Shown piece after piece: positions 41,818 to 51,146 of a stretch of 64,000 nucleotides of DNA. Positions within the stretch are counted from its first letter, which is position 1; every line of letters starts with the position of its first letter. The notes under the pieces are model-generated. The model was not told the DNA's origin. It worked only from the letters and a program-made list of their open reading frames with translations, and did no database searches. Source of the DNA: Ruminococcus flavefaciens (GTDB lineage Bacteria; Bacillota; Clostridia; Oscillospirales; Ruminococcaceae). The DNA lies in NCBI GenBank assembly GCA_902760805.1, contig CACWHY010000001.1:1-64000 (forward strand). The letters are read 5' to 3'. The position numbers and the translations under genes are program-made.

Positions 41818-42030
41818 ATGAAAAACAATAAGAGAAACATCAAGAGCATAAAGAGAGCACTGGGAATTTCAACAGCCGCAATGATCATTGGCCTCATCGG
41901 AGTCATGCTCGTTTTCGTAAAAGAACAGAGATGGGACGCTGTAGGCTGTTCGATCCTTGCCTGCAATGCAGCGATCTTCTGCGGCTATTATGAGGAACTG
42001 AAAAAAGCCTCTGCCCTTCAGGCTGAATAA
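41818..42030 (+). CDS. Small membrane protein within the Bce-like operon
   Basis: A 70-residue protein: basic N-terminus (KNNKRNIKSIKRAL), one hydrophobic helix (about 18-35; AMIIGLIGVMLVFV), a short polar bridge and a second hydrophobic stretch with two Cys (AVGCSILACNAAIFCGYY), then a charged tail. No family is recognised. AAAAAGGTG precedes the ATG. It lies between the BceR-type promoter and the ABC ATPase gene, so it is co-induced with the transporter. It may be an accessory subunit or a regulator of the BceS-BceAB complex; this is speculative. Confidence 0.7.
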   Translation: MKNNKRNIKSIKRALGISTAAMIIGLIGVMLVFVKEQRWDAVGCSILACNAAIFCGYYEELKKASALQAE

Positions 42031-42054
42031 TGTGACAGGGAGGACAACGGGAAA

Positions 42055-42819
42055 ATGGAACTTCTGAAAATACAGCACATCGAAAAATACTACGGAAACA
42101 AGTCAAGTCTGACAAAGGCTATCGACGACCTTTCCTTCAGCGTTGAAAAGGGCGAATTCGTTGCCATAATGGGAGCATCAGGCAGCGGAAAGACCACACT
42201 TCTCAACTGCATCTCAACTATCGACCGGGTAACTGCCGGACACATCTACCTGGAGGACACAGACATCACCGCTCTCAAGGGCAGACAGCTTGGACGCTTC
42301 CGCCGTGAGAAGCTGGGATTTATCTTCCAGGATTTCAACCTTCTTGACACTCTCACGGCTTATGAGAACATTGCTCTGGCGCTGTCTATCCAGAAAAAGC
42401 CAGCCCCTCAGATCGACCAGGCGGTAAAGACAGTTGCCCAGCAGCTTGGCATAACCGAGGTGCTGAAAAAATACCCCTACCAGATGTCAGGCGGCCAGAA
42501 GCAGAGAGTGGCCTCCGCAAGAGCGATCGTTACCGAGCCAAAGCTGGTACTTGCTGACGAGCCCACCGGCGCACTGGACTCAAAGTCCGCAAAAATGCTG
42601 CTGGAGCGCTTCCGTTACCTCAATACCGAGCACAGCGCAACTATCATGATGGTAACTCATGACAGCTTTACTGCCAGCTACGCCAGCCGTGTGATCTTCA
42701 TCAAGGACGGCAAGATCTTCAATGAGATCAGCCGTGGCGATGACAGCCGCAAGCAGTTCTTTGACAAGATCATCGACGTTGTGACGCTTTTGGGAGGAGA
42801 TGTGAACGATGCTCTGTAA
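42055..42819 (+). CDS. ABC transporter ATP-binding protein (BceA-like)
   Basis: A 254-residue ATPase of the MacB/BceA class: Walker A GASGSGKTTLLN, signature MSGGQKQRVASARAIV, Walker B LVLADEPTGALDS and switch MMVTHD. It should energise the large permease encoded next, which shares an 11-base overlap with it. BceAB-type systems detect and detoxify cell-wall-active peptides such as bacitracin. The gene is behind the BceR-type operator, with AGGGAGGACAACGGGAAA before the ATG. Confidence 0.94.
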   Translation: MELLKIQHIEKYYGNKSSLTKAIDDLSFSVEKGEFVAIMGASGSGKTTLLNCISTIDRVTAGHIYLEDTDITALKGRQLGRFRREKLGFIFQDFNLLDTLTAYENIALALSIQKKPAPQIDQAVKTVAQQLGITEVLKKYPYQMSGGQKQRVASARAIVTEPKLVLADEPTGALDSKSAKMLLERFRYLNTEHSATIMMVTHDSFTASYASRVIFIKDGKIFNEISRGDDSRKQFFDKIIDVVTLLGGDVNDAL

Positions 42820-44854
42820 GCTCTCATTCAGCAATATCCGCAGGAGCCTGCGTGACTATGCCATATATTTCTTCACGCTGATGATCGGCGTGGCAGTTTT
42901 CTATGTTTTCAACGCCGTCAGCGATCAGGTGGCAATGACCCGTGTGGACTCCGACACCCGTGAGATAGCACGTTTCCTGGGGATCGCGATCTCGTCCACA
43001 AGCGTTTTCGTTGCAGGAGTCCTCGGCCTTCTGATCGTTTACGCAAGCCGCTTCCTGATGAAGCGCAGGAACAATGAGTTTGCCCTTTACCTTATGCTGG
43101 GAATGACTAAGGGCAAGATCTCGGCTATCCTTCTTCTGGAGACAGTCCTCATCGGTATTGGCTCACTTGCAGCCGGTCTTCTTCTGGGAGTTGGCCTTTC
43201 TCAGGTCATGAGCGCACTGGTAGTCTCACTTTTTGAGGCCGACATGAGCGCCTATCACTTCATGGTCTCCGGCACCGCTATCCTGAAGACCATCATCTAC
43301 TTCGCAGTAATGTACCTTGTGGTCATGCTTTTCAACAGCGCTGTTGTCAGCCGCTTCAAACTGATCGACCTTATGCAGTCCGGCAAGAAGTCCGAGCAGA
43401 TCAAGCTGAAAAACCCCTGGGTCTGCGTGATCGTTTTCGTTCTTGCAGCAGCTATGCTGGGAACAGCCTACTACATGGTGGGCTGGCGCTTCACACATCT
43501 TTCCGGCAGAAAATTCGTACTGTGCATCGCAGCAGGTCTTGCTGCCACATTCCTTATCTTCTGGTCAGTTTCCGGAATGCTCCTGAGAGTAATCATGAGC
43601 ATGAAGAAGGTCTACTACAAGGGCCTTAACAGCTTCACCTTCCGTCAGATCAGCAGCAAGGTCAACACCATGGTGTTCTCCATGACAGTGATCTGCATAA
43701 TGCTTTTCGTGACGATCTGTTCACTTTCCGCAGCCTTCTCTCTGCGAAACTCCATGAATCGCAACTTCAAGGAGAACTGCCCGGCTGATTATGAGCTCTC
43801 AGAGTATCTTGACGAGCCCTATGAGGAGCTGGACGTCCTTGCAGAAGCTCAGGCTATCGGCTTCGACGTGACAAAATACTCCGACGACTGCGTTCATTTC
43901 TCCACCTACGGCGACGAGAACTTCACCTTCGAGGGCTTCTGCGGAAAGCATTTCGAAGAGCTTATGGATACATTCACCGCTGTCAACGGCGGTATCCGTG
44001 AGCAGGTCATCGGTATCGACGACTATAACGCACTGATGAAGGTCTTCGGCAGGGAAACTATTGAGCTTGGAGAAGGTGAGTACGTCCTCGCCTGCAATTT
44101 TAAGGGTATCGAGAAGATCCGCAATGAGGTGCTGGAGGACGGCGCTCCGATCACAGTATTCGGCACTGCCCTCAGCCCTAAGTACGATGAGTGCAAGCAC
44201 GGCTTTATTGATATTTCAGCTCAGCCTTCAAATATGGGACTGTTCATCGTTCCGCAGTTCGTAGTTGAGGGACAGACTCCCATGGCGGACTTTGTTATCG
44301 GCAATTTCTCCGCCTCAGACGAGGCCGGCAAAAAGGCTGCTGACCAGGAGATCCGCAGCCTCTATGCGGAAAAGATCAAGGGCGGCTTGAGCCCCTTCTC
44401 CGTAAGCTCTATAGGCGGCTACTTCGGCTTCACCACCAAGCAGGAGATCTCCTCCGGCGCTATCGGACTGGGTGCCATAGCCACCTTCCTTGGCCTGTAT
44501 ATCGGCCTTGTGTTCCTCATTGCCTGCGGTGCGATACTTGCTCTGAAGGAGCTTTCCGAGAGCGTTGACAGTATCGGCAGGTATGAGATGATCCGCAAGA
44601 TTGGTGCCGACGAGAGCGAGATCACACGGTCACTTTTCCGCCAGACAGGCATATTCTTCCTGCTGCCGCTGGTGCTGGCCTGCATACATTCAGTGTTCGG
44701 AATGAAGTTCGCAGTGTACTTCCTGGAGGTCTTTGGCACAGATAGGATCGCTTCCTCTATCGCAGCCACCTCAGTTATCCTGCTGCTGATCTACGGCGGT
44801 TACTTCCTGGTGACCTACCTTTGCAGCAAGAACATCATAAGGTCAAAGAGATAA
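42809..44854 (+). CDS. FtsX-like ABC permease (BceB-like)
   Basis: A 681-residue permease with about ten membrane segments and a large extracellular region between segments 7 and 8 (roughly residues 310-560), the characteristic BceB architecture. The first FtsX domain is seen in RRSLRDYAIYFFTLMIGVAV and LYLMLGMTKGKISAILLLE. The overlap with the ATPase gene and the presence of BceS-like and BceR-like proteins make a complete flux-sensing peptide-resistance module. The extracellular part presumably determines the peptide recognised. Confidence 0.92.
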   Translation: MLCKLSFSNIRRSLRDYAIYFFTLMIGVAVFYVFNAVSDQVAMTRVDSDTREIARFLGIAISSTSVFVAGVLGLLIVYASRFLMKRRNNEFALYLMLGMTKGKISAILLLETVLIGIGSLAAGLLLGVGLSQVMSALVVSLFEADMSAYHFMVSGTAILKTIIYFAVMYLVVMLFNSAVVSRFKLIDLMQSGKKSEQIKLKNPWVCVIVFVLAAAMLGTAYYMVGWRFTHLSGRKFVLCIAAGLAATFLIFWSVSGMLLRVIMSMKKVYYKGLNSFTFRQISSKVNTMVFSMTVICIMLFVTICSLSAAFSLRNSMNRNFKENCPADYELSEYLDEPYEELDVLAEAQAIGFDVTKYSDDCVHFSTYGDENFTFEGFCGKHFEELMDTFTAVNGGIREQVIGIDDYNALMKVFGRETIELGEGEYVLACNFKGIEKIRNEVLEDGAPITVFGTALSPKYDECKHGFIDISAQPSNMGLFIVPQFVVEGQTPMADFVIGNFSASDEAGKKAADQEIRSLYAEKIKGGLSPFSVSSIGGYFGFTTKQEISSGAIGLGAIATFLGLYIGLVFLIACGAILALKELSESVDSIGRYEMIRKIGADESEITRSLFRQTGIFFLLPLVLACIHSVFGMKFAVYFLEVFGTDRIASSIAATSVILLLIYGGYFLVTYLCSKNIIRSKR

Positions 44855-44898
44855 GAAAAAGCCCGGAGCTGCGTGCGGCGTTGAAATGAAAGCTATTA

Positions 44899-44945
44899 GC
44901 CATAGTATCGCTGGTTTTCGGTCAGAGGTGCTATGGCATTTTTAT
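44899..44945 (+). terminator. Terminator of the Bce-like operon
   Basis: GCCATAG (44899-44905) and CTATGGC (44931-44937) form a stem followed by ATTTTTATT. Confidence 0.75.
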
Positions 44946-44973
44946 TGACAATGCAGCGACGCTGTGCTATACT
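44945..44973 (+). promoter_or_regulatory. Promoter of the ICMT-like gene
   Basis: TTGACA (44945-44950) and TATACT (44968-44973), spacer 17 bases. Confidence 0.85.
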
Positions 44974-45011
44974 TATTACATCAGATATCTGGATATTGAG
45001 GGGGCAAAATC

Positions 45012-45683
45012 ATGAATAAAAAGCTGTTTTTACAGGCGATCGTGAAATATCTCGCTGGTTTGTTCATATTTGGCCTGCTGCTTTTCTTGCCGGCAGGAAC
45101 ATTCAAATACCCCAACGGCTGGCTGATGATCACTGTCTTGTTTGTTCCCATGTTTATAGCAGGGATCGTTATGATGTTCAAAAACCCGGAACTTTTGAAA
45201 AAGCGCCTCAATGCCAAAGAAGAGGAAAAAGAGCAGAAAGGCGTCGTGGCTTTCAGCGGGATCATGTTCCTTACGGCATTTGTTGCTGCTGGGCTCAGCT
45301 TTCGCTTCAAGTGGCTTCTGCTCTCGAAACAGGCGGTCATCATAGGAACGGTCATATTCCTTTTGGCATATGCAATGTATACGGAGGTACTGCGGGAAAA
45401 CACCTTCCTCTCCAGAACGATAGAAGTACAGGAAAACCAAAAGGTGATCGATACGGGTCTATACGGCATCGTTCGTCACCCTATGTATTCGGCAACACTG
45501 TTTCTGTTTCTTTCAATGGGGATAATACTAGGCTCACTTATCTCGTTTGCGATACTGCTCCTGTATATCCCTATTATTGACAAGCGAATGAAGAACGAGG
45601 AAAAAGTCCTTGAAGAGGGACTCGAGGGATATAAAGAGTACAAATTGAAGGTAAAACACAAAGTTATCCCCTTCATTTGGTGA
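45012..45683 (+). CDS. Isoprenylcysteine carboxyl methyltransferase-like membrane protein
   Basis: A 223-residue polytopic membrane protein with about five helices. The C-terminal block TGLYGIVRHPMYSATLFLF with NEEKVLEEGLEGYKEYK matches the SAM-binding signature of ICMT/PEMT/NnrU-like methyltransferases. The true substrate in bacteria is usually unknown; a lipid, quinone or small amphiphile is possible. It stands alone behind its own promoter. AGGGGGCAAAATC-like spacing precedes the ATG (GAGGGGG). Confidence 0.85.
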   Translation: MNKKLFLQAIVKYLAGLFIFGLLLFLPAGTFKYPNGWLMITVLFVPMFIAGIVMMFKNPELLKKRLNAKEEEKEQKGVVAFSGIMFLTAFVAAGLSFRFKWLLLSKQAVIIGTVIFLLAYAMYTEVLRENTFLSRTIEVQENQKVIDTGLYGIVRHPMYSATLFLFLSMGIILGSLISFAILLLYIPIIDKRMKNEEKVLEEGLEGYKEYKLKVKHKVIPFIW

Positions 45684-45697
45684 AAAAACAAGAAAAA

Positions 45698-45729
45698 TGC
45701 CCCGAAGCACCTTGAAATGCTTTGGGGCA
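45698..45729 (-). terminator. Terminator of the cyclase-family gene
   Basis: 12-bp stem (45698-45709 with 45718-45729, one G-U pair). T-rich tails are present on the minus strand (A-rich on plus before 45698), so it mainly serves the cyclase gene. Confidence 0.75.
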
Positions 45730-45755
45730 AAACTTCTTTATAGCACCGGACAGTT

Positions 45756-46334
45756 TTACTCCTTGGAGATCAGATACGCACGGCAGGGCGCTCCGTCGCA
45801 GCCGCCCAAATTCAGAGGTGCGGCGCTGAGAAAATAGGCTCCCTCCGCAGCGTCCTTCAGCACGACGCCCTCCAGCAGCACGACTCCGGCGCCCAGCAGG
45901 ATCAGGTGTACCTCCTTGGGAGCGTCCTCCGGGCCAACGGTCTGGCTCTCGTTTCCTACGAGGAGAAGTCCGTTTTCCGCAAAAACACGGGCAGCCCCGG
46001 CAGTTACCGTGGCCTTGCCCGCAATTAGCAGACGCTTTGCTCCGCCTGAGCGCTTGAGGAATTTTTCGGCGTCCTCTGCTGAGACATCCCCCTCATGGCG
46101 AGCCACATAGCACTCACCCACGAAGGCCTCAAGGGGAATCTGGTCGATGGTCTTGCCGCTGTTGATGAAGTGGTAGGGCGAGTCCACATGAGTACCGTTA
46201 TGGGCACACATGGAAAGGCCGGTCAGATTGCACACATCGCCCTTCTCCACACTGAGCAGAGCTTCACGGACAGGCGACGGGTCTCCCGGGAAAACTGTGC
46301 AGGAAAAGACCTCCTGAGAAATATCAATGATCAT
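45756..46334 (-). CDS. Cyclase/kynurenine formamidase-like metal hydrolase
   Basis: A 192-residue protein of the cyclase family (PF04199 type). The metal-binding signature HNGTHVDSPYHF is intact, as is the downstream ISGKxIDQIPL-like block (NSGKTIDQIPLEAFVG). Members include kynurenine formamidase and isatin hydrolase; which amide or ester is split here is unknown. It has CAAGGAGGCTGCC before the ATG and its own terminator. No tryptophan-degradation gene is adjacent, so the substrate is not evident. Confidence 0.9.
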   Translation of the reverse strand: MIIDISQEVFSCTVFPGDPSPVREALLSVEKGDVCNLTGLSMCAHNGTHVDSPYHFINSGKTIDQIPLEAFVGECYVARHEGDVSAEDAEKFLKRSGGAKRLLIAGKATVTAGAARVFAENGLLLVGNESQTVGPEDAPKEVHLILLGAGVVLLEGVVLKDAAEGAYFLSAAPLNLGGCDGAPCRAYLISKE

Positions 46335-46419
46335 GTTGGCAGCCTCCTTGATTTTTTCTTTTATTCTACCATGATCTTAGGGAGTTTTCAACATATTTTT
46401 CCAAAAAACTGACTGCTGG

Positions 46420-46469
46420 TATAATAACCGGAGCCACATCACGTCGGAACGGGCGTTTTCACCGTTCCG
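46420..46469 (+). promoter_or_regulatory. Extended -10 promoter and hairpin leader of the P-type ATPase gene
   Basis: TGGTATAAT (TATAAT 46420-46425) forms an extended -10. The transcript would contain an 8-bp hairpin CGGAACGG (46445-46452) / CCGTTCCG (46462-46469) within about 130 untranslated bases. A weak T-rich segment follows the hairpin. It does not match a riboswitch I can name. Confidence 0.5.
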
Positions 46470-46568
46470 TCACCTTCTTTTCATCAAACGAACACCTTTG
46501 CTCACTTGCAATTATAACGCTATAGTGATACAATTAAAATGTTTGATACATATTATAGGGAGGCCATT

Positions 46569-49199
46569 ATGAAACATTATCTTGAAACCACCGAAAAGGT
46601 GCTGGAAGAGGTCCGGAGCTCCGCTGCCGGCCTTACCTCAGAGGAGGCCGCTAAGCGTCTTGCTGAGGTGGGTCCCAACAAGCTGGACGAGGCTCCCAAG
46701 TCTACGCTTCTGGCAAGATTTATCGAGCAGTTCAAAAACCCCATGATCCTTGTGCTTCTGGCGGCCGCTGTCATCTCAGCGATCACAGGTATCATCTCTG
46801 AGGGCAAGCTGGACGCCGATGTGTTCATCATCCTTTTCGTTGTCATCGCAAACGCTGTCCTGGGCGTTTATCAGGAAAACAAGGCCGAGTCCGCTATCGA
46901 GGCTCTCCAGGCTATGAGCGCCGCCAACAGCAAGGTGTACCGCTCCGGCGAGTTGGTAGTCATCCACAGCTCCGAGCTCGTCCCCGGTGATGTTATCGCA
47001 CTTGAAGCCGGCGACAACGTGCCTGCTGACTGCCGTATCCTTGACGCAGCAGCTCTCAAGGCTGAGGAGTCGGCTCTCACCGGTGAGAGCGTTCCCTCCG
47101 ACAAGGACAGCGAGGTGCTTTCCGGCGAGGAGGTCCCTCTTGGCGACCGCAAGAATATGCTCTATATGGGCAGCAGCGTCGTATACGGAAGAGCTGAGGC
47201 TGTGGTAGTTGCCACAGGTATGAAGACCGAAATGGGTAAGATCGCCGGCGCTATCGCTAATGCTGACGACGATCAGACTCCCCTTCAGAAAAACCTTGAC
47301 CAGCTCAGCAAGATCCTTTCCATCGCTGTTCTGCTGATCTGCGTTTTCATTCTGGGTATCAACGTGATCCAGATGCTTGTCCGTGAGGGCAAGATCACTC
47401 TCCCCGGCTTCCTGGAGTCCTTCATGGTTGCCGTCAGCCTGGCAGTTGCCGCTATCCCTGAGGGTCTGGCAGCCGTAGTTACCGTTGTTCTGAGCATCGG
47501 TGTCACCAATATGTCTAAGCGTGGAGCTGTTATCCGCCGCCTGACAGCTGTTGAGGCTCTGGGCTGTGCTCAGGTAATTTGCAGCGATAAGACCGGTACT
47601 CTCACTCAGAACAAGATGACCGTAGTTCAGGAGCGCACCTCCGACAAGCCTCTCCTTGCAAGAGCAATGGCTCTGTGCTGCGACGCTGTCCTCAACGGCG
47701 ATGACTCAGTTACAGGCGAGCCTACCGAGGCTGCTCTGGTGGTATACGCCAACAATAACGGCCTGAAAAAGTACAAGATGGAGGAGGAGACTCCCAGAGT
47801 TGCGGAGGCGCCCTTCGACTCTCTCAGAAAGATGATGTCCACGGTCCACAAGACCGCAAACGGCTTCGTTCAGTACACTAAGGGCGCTCCCGATGAGGTG
47901 CTCCGCAGATGTACGAGGATCCTTGACGGAGGAAGCGTTCGTCCCATGACACAGGAGGACAGAACTGCTATCCTTTCCTCCAACAAGGAAATGGCAGACC
48001 AGGCTCTCCGTGTGCTGCTGGCTGCTTACCGTGAGTATGACGCTCTCCCGGGAGATACCTCCCCCGAGGCTCTTGAACAGGATCTGATCTACATCGGCAT
48101 GACCGGCATGATCGACCCCGTTCGTCCTGAGGTAAAAGACGCTATCGGTCTTTGCCGTACAGCAGGTATCCGTCCCGTTATGATCACCGGTGACCACAGA
48201 GATACCGCTGTTGCTATCGCTAAGGAGCTGGGTATCCTGGGCGAAGGCCAGCAGGCTCTCACAGGCGCAGAGCTCTCAAAGATCCCCGATGACGAGTTCG
48301 ACGAGACTGTTGAGAACTACAGCGTTTACGCAAGAGTTCAGCCTGAGCACAAGGTGCGTATCGTAAACGCTTGGAGAAAGAAGAACATGACCACCGCTAT
48401 GACCGGCGACGGAGTAAACGATGCTCCCTCTATCAAGAGCGCTGACATCGGTGTTGGTATGGGTATCACTGGTACTGACGTTACCAAGAACGTTGCCGAC
48501 ATGGTGCTCACCGATGACAACTTCGCCACTATCGTCGGAGCTGTTGAGGAAGGCCGCCGTATTTACGACAATATCCGCAAGGCTATCCAGTTCCTTCTGT
48601 CCAGCAATCTCAGCGAGGTGCTGTGTATCCTCATGGCAACTCTGGCTATCGGCGGCGGAAAGAGCATTTTCAGCCCCGTTCACCTGCTGTGGATCAACCT
48701 CGTTTCAGACTGCTTCCCGGCTGTTGGTCTGGGAATGGAGGCTGCTGAGAACGGTATCATGAAGCGCAAGCCCAGAAGCAGCGGCTCACACATCTTCTCA
48801 GACGGCCTTGGCATCAACCTGCTGTGGCAGGGCTTCGTTATCGCAGCTCTCACAATGGCCTCCTACGTCATCGGCCACAAGGTATCCCCTGAGACAGGCA
48901 CAACAATGGCATTCATCACACTTTCAGTTTGCGAGATGCTCCACGCATGGAATATGCGCAGTCTGAAGGGCTCTATATTCACTCTCAAGCACAATAACAA
49001 CTTCCTGCTGGGATCTGTTCTGCTTTCATTCGTGCTGACTATCCCGCTGGTATTCGTTCCCGCACTCAGAGGGATATTCTCACTGGTGAAGCTCACTGGT
49101 ATGCAGCTGCTCTGGGCTGTTCTCCTGGCAGTAACTATCGTTCCTATCGTGGAGCTGGTAAAGGCCTTCCAGAGATCGATCGACAAGTCAAAGGAATAA
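46569..49199 (+). CDS. Cation-translocating P-type ATPase (calcium-type)
   Basis: An 876-residue P2-type ATPase. The phosphorylation site is CSDKTGTLTQNKM, the TGES loop is ALTGESVPSD, the hinge MTGDGVNDAPS is intact. M4 has VAAIPEGLAAVVT as in Ca2+-ATPases, and M6 NLVSDCFPAVGLGMEA keeps the Asn and Asp metal ligands. The N-terminus lacks heavy-metal domains, so calcium (or manganese) export is most likely. The start at 46569 follows AGGGAGGCC. It is monocistronic. Confidence 0.92.
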   Translation: MKHYLETTEKVLEEVRSSAAGLTSEEAAKRLAEVGPNKLDEAPKSTLLARFIEQFKNPMILVLLAAAVISAITGIISEGKLDADVFIILFVVIANAVLGVYQENKAESAIEALQAMSAANSKVYRSGELVVIHSSELVPGDVIALEAGDNVPADCRILDAAALKAEESALTGESVPSDKDSEVLSGEEVPLGDRKNMLYMGSSVVYGRAEAVVVATGMKTEMGKIAGAIANADDDQTPLQKNLDQLSKILSIAVLLICVFILGINVIQMLVREGKITLPGFLESFMVAVSLAVAAIPEGLAAVVTVVLSIGVTNMSKRGAVIRRLTAVEALGCAQVICSDKTGTLTQNKMTVVQERTSDKPLLARAMALCCDAVLNGDDSVTGEPTEAALVVYANNNGLKKYKMEEETPRVAEAPFDSLRKMMSTVHKTANGFVQYTKGAPDEVLRRCTRILDGGSVRPMTQEDRTAILSSNKEMADQALRVLLAAYREYDALPGDTSPEALEQDLIYIGMTGMIDPVRPEVKDAIGLCRTAGIRPVMITGDHRDTAVAIAKELGILGEGQQALTGAELSKIPDDEFDETVENYSVYARVQPEHKVRIVNAWRKKNMTTAMTGDGVNDAPSIKSADIGVGMGITGTDVTKNVADMVLTDDNFATIVGAVEEGRRIYDNIRKAIQFLLSSNLSEVLCILMATLAIGGGKSIFSPVHLLWINLVSDCFPAVGLGMEAAENGIMKRKPRSSGSHIFSDGLGINLLWQGFVIAALTMASYVIGHKVSPETGTTMAFITLSVCEMLHAWNMRSLKGSIFTLKHNNNFLLGSVLLSFVLTIPLVFVPALRGIFSLVKLTGMQLLWAVLLAVTIVPIVELVKAFQRSIDKSKE

Positions 49200-49210
49200 C
49201 TCACAATGAT

Positions 49211-49250
49211 AAAAGCCACGGTACTTCACTGAGAGGTACTGTGGCTTTTT
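49211..49250 (+). terminator. Terminator of the P-type ATPase gene
   Basis: 14-bp stem (49211-49224 with 49236-49249, one G-U pair) followed by T. Confidence 0.9.
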
Positions 49251-49252
49251 TG

Positions 49253-49281
49253 TTGACAGGAACATGGAGCTGTGATATAAT
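49253..49281 (+). promoter_or_regulatory. Promoter of the alpha/beta hydrolase gene
   Basis: TTGACA (49253-49258) and TATAAT (49276-49281), spacer 17 bases, immediately after the previous terminator. Confidence 0.9.
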
Positions 49282-49311
49282 TATGGCTGATATCATCTTG
49301 GGAGGTCAAAA

Positions 49312-49905
49312 ATGAGCAAGGGTCTGCTTTACATTCACGGAAAAAACGGCTCCCCAACAGAGGCGGAGCACTACAGGGAGCTGTTCCCGGGATATGAGGT
49401 GGTGGGTCTGGACTATGCCGCTGAAACTCCCTGGGAGGCACAGGCGGAGTTCAGCCGAAAATTCGACCTGTTCAAGGCCAGGCACGATCATGTGGAAGTT
49501 GCCGCAAACAGCATCGGTGCGTATTTTGCAATGCACTCGCTCAGCAAAAAAACGATCGAAAAAGCCTATTTCATCTCTCCCATTGTGGATATGGAAAAGC
49601 TGATCGGTGACATGATGACCATGGCAGGAGTTTCAGAGGCACAGCTCATAGAAAAGGGCAGGATCGAGACCAGCTTTGGCGAGACCCTTTCTTGGGAATA
49701 CCTCTCTTGGGTCAGAGACCACCCTGTCTCCTGGACTATCCCAACTGCTATTCTCTGCGGCAATAATGACCTTCTACAACCGCTCCAAAGTATCAGAGAT
49801 CTCGCAGATAGGATCGGTGCAGAGCTCACTGTCATGGAAGGCGGCGAGCATTGGTTCCACACCAAAGAGCAAATGGCATTTCTGGACAGCTGGATCACAA
49901 AATAA
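49312..49905 (+). CDS. Small alpha/beta hydrolase
   Basis: A 197-residue alpha/beta hydrolase resembling the YqiA/RBBP9 group. The start has LLYIHGKNGSP, the nucleophile elbow is AANSIGAY, the acid is likely Asp in GNNDLLQP and the His is in GGEHWFH. Substrate unknown, most likely an ester. GGGAGGTCAAAA precedes the ATG. It stands alone with promoter and terminator. Confidence 0.88.
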   Translation: MSKGLLYIHGKNGSPTEAEHYRELFPGYEVVGLDYAAETPWEAQAEFSRKFDLFKARHDHVEVAANSIGAYFAMHSLSKKTIEKAYFISPIVDMEKLIGDMMTMAGVSEAQLIEKGRIETSFGETLSWEYLSWVRDHPVSWTIPTAILCGNNDLLQPLQSIRDLADRIGAELTVMEGGEHWFHTKEQMAFLDSWITK

Positions 49906-49933
49906 AGCCCCGAACTCAGGCTCGGGGCTTTTT
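49904..49933. terminator. Bidirectional terminator
   Basis: 10-bp stem AAAGCCCCGA (49904-49913) with its complement at 49922-49931, between convergent genes. Confidence 0.9.
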
Positions 49934-51039
49934 CAGTTGTGCAGCAGGAAAATGTGGATCAGCAGAAGAGGGATCAGCATTCCGAAGTTCACCGCTGAGA
50001 ACACCGCCAGATACTTCACCGGCCGGGCGTTTTCTGCCTTTCTGTAGAACTGGAATGAGATCAGGCTTGCCAGAGAAGCGATGATCGTGCCGAGTCCGCC
50101 AAGGTCAACTCCCAGCAGAAGGGCAGTTCCCTTGTCGGTGAAGCCGGAGAGCATCACCGCCGCCGGCACGTTGCTGATCACCTGTGACAGAAGCGCAGAG
50201 ACCAGGATCTCGTTTCCGGAAAGGATTCGTGAGAAGAAGCTGCTGACGGCGTCGATACGGGCGATATTTCCCGTAAAAACGAAGAAGCACACGAATGTTG
50301 CCAGCAGAGCGTAGTCCACCTTCAGCAGCAGCTTTCGGTCGAAGGCCAGCCCGATCGCTACAGCTGCCAGAAGGCAGGCCCAGTCCGGCAAGACCCTGAA
50401 CACGGTCAGCAGGCAGATCACAAAGAGGATCCCGTACCCGGCAGCCGGGATCGCCCGGATCTTCGCCTTTTCCGAGGAAGAGGCTCCGGAGCAGCCCTCA
50501 TTGGGGAGCATCATGTTCAGCAGCAGGAGCACGGCTCCTCCGATGATACCGGCTGGCAGGAGAGTCTGTACGAAGGACAGCGCCGTCAGCTGGAATTCGT
50601 TGTAGAGGTAGAGGTTTTGGGGGTTGCCCACAGGAGTCAGCATACTTCCCAGATTGGCGGCGGCGGTCTCCAGAACGATCATCAGGATCCGGCTCTTTTC
50701 ATCGGGAATGGCTCGACACACCAGCAGGGTCAGTGGCACGAATGTGAGCAGAGCAACGTCGTTGGTCACCAGCATGGATGAGAAGAAGCACAGAAGAATG
50801 AAGACTGCTCCAAGCCTGCGAACTGTGCCTGCCTTTGACAGCAGGATCTCAGTCAGCCTGTCGAACAGCCCAACGCTCCTGAGGCCGGCGACTGCGGTCA
50901 TCAGGCCGAAAAGCTGGATCAGCACGGTGTAGTTTATGTAGTCAGCGTAGCCTTTGTCCGGCGGCACGATGAGCATTGTTCCCAAGGCTGCCAGAGCTGA
51001 GATGAACAGCACAGGCTGAGACTTTGCGAATTTCAGCAT
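49933..51039 (-). CDS. SLC13/ArsB-type anion permease
   Basis: A 368-residue polytopic membrane protein of the ion transporter superfamily (SLC13 / CitMHS / ArsB-NhaD fold). The signature regions SSMLVTNDVALLTFVPLTLL and ANLGSMLTPVGNPQNL are visible. It is shorter than typical SLC13 proteins, so about ten helices remain. Substrate could be a dicarboxylate, sulfate or arsenite; sequence alone does not decide. GAAAGGGAG precedes the ATG. Confidence 0.88.
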   Translation of the reverse strand: MLKFAKSQPVLFISALAALGTMLIVPPDKGYADYINYTVLIQLFGLMTAVAGLRSVGLFDRLTEILLSKAGTVRRLGAVFILLCFFSSMLVTNDVALLTFVPLTLLVCRAIPDEKSRILMIVLETAAANLGSMLTPVGNPQNLYLYNEFQLTALSFVQTLLPAGIIGGAVLLLLNMMLPNEGCSGASSSEKAKIRAIPAAGYGILFVICLLTVFRVLPDWACLLAAVAIGLAFDRKLLLKVDYALLATFVCFFVFTGNIARIDAVSSFFSRILSGNEILVSALLSQVISNVPAAVMLSGFTDKGTALLLGVDLGGLGTIIASLASLISFQFYRKAENARPVKYLAVFSAVNFGMLIPLLLIHIFLLHN

Positions 51040-51146
51040 AAAAAGCTCCCTTTCAAAAAAACGTCCTGTCTATTATACCACTTCCTCAGGTCAAGTTCAA
51101 GTCTTTTTATTTTTTTCTGCGAGGATCCAGAGAGGCCTGAGAACTG

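Noticed and set aside
46380..46568. Possible yybP-ykoY manganese riboswitch before the P-type ATPase
   Set aside because: The conserved internal-loop sequences of that riboswitch are not visible; only a simple hairpin is seen.
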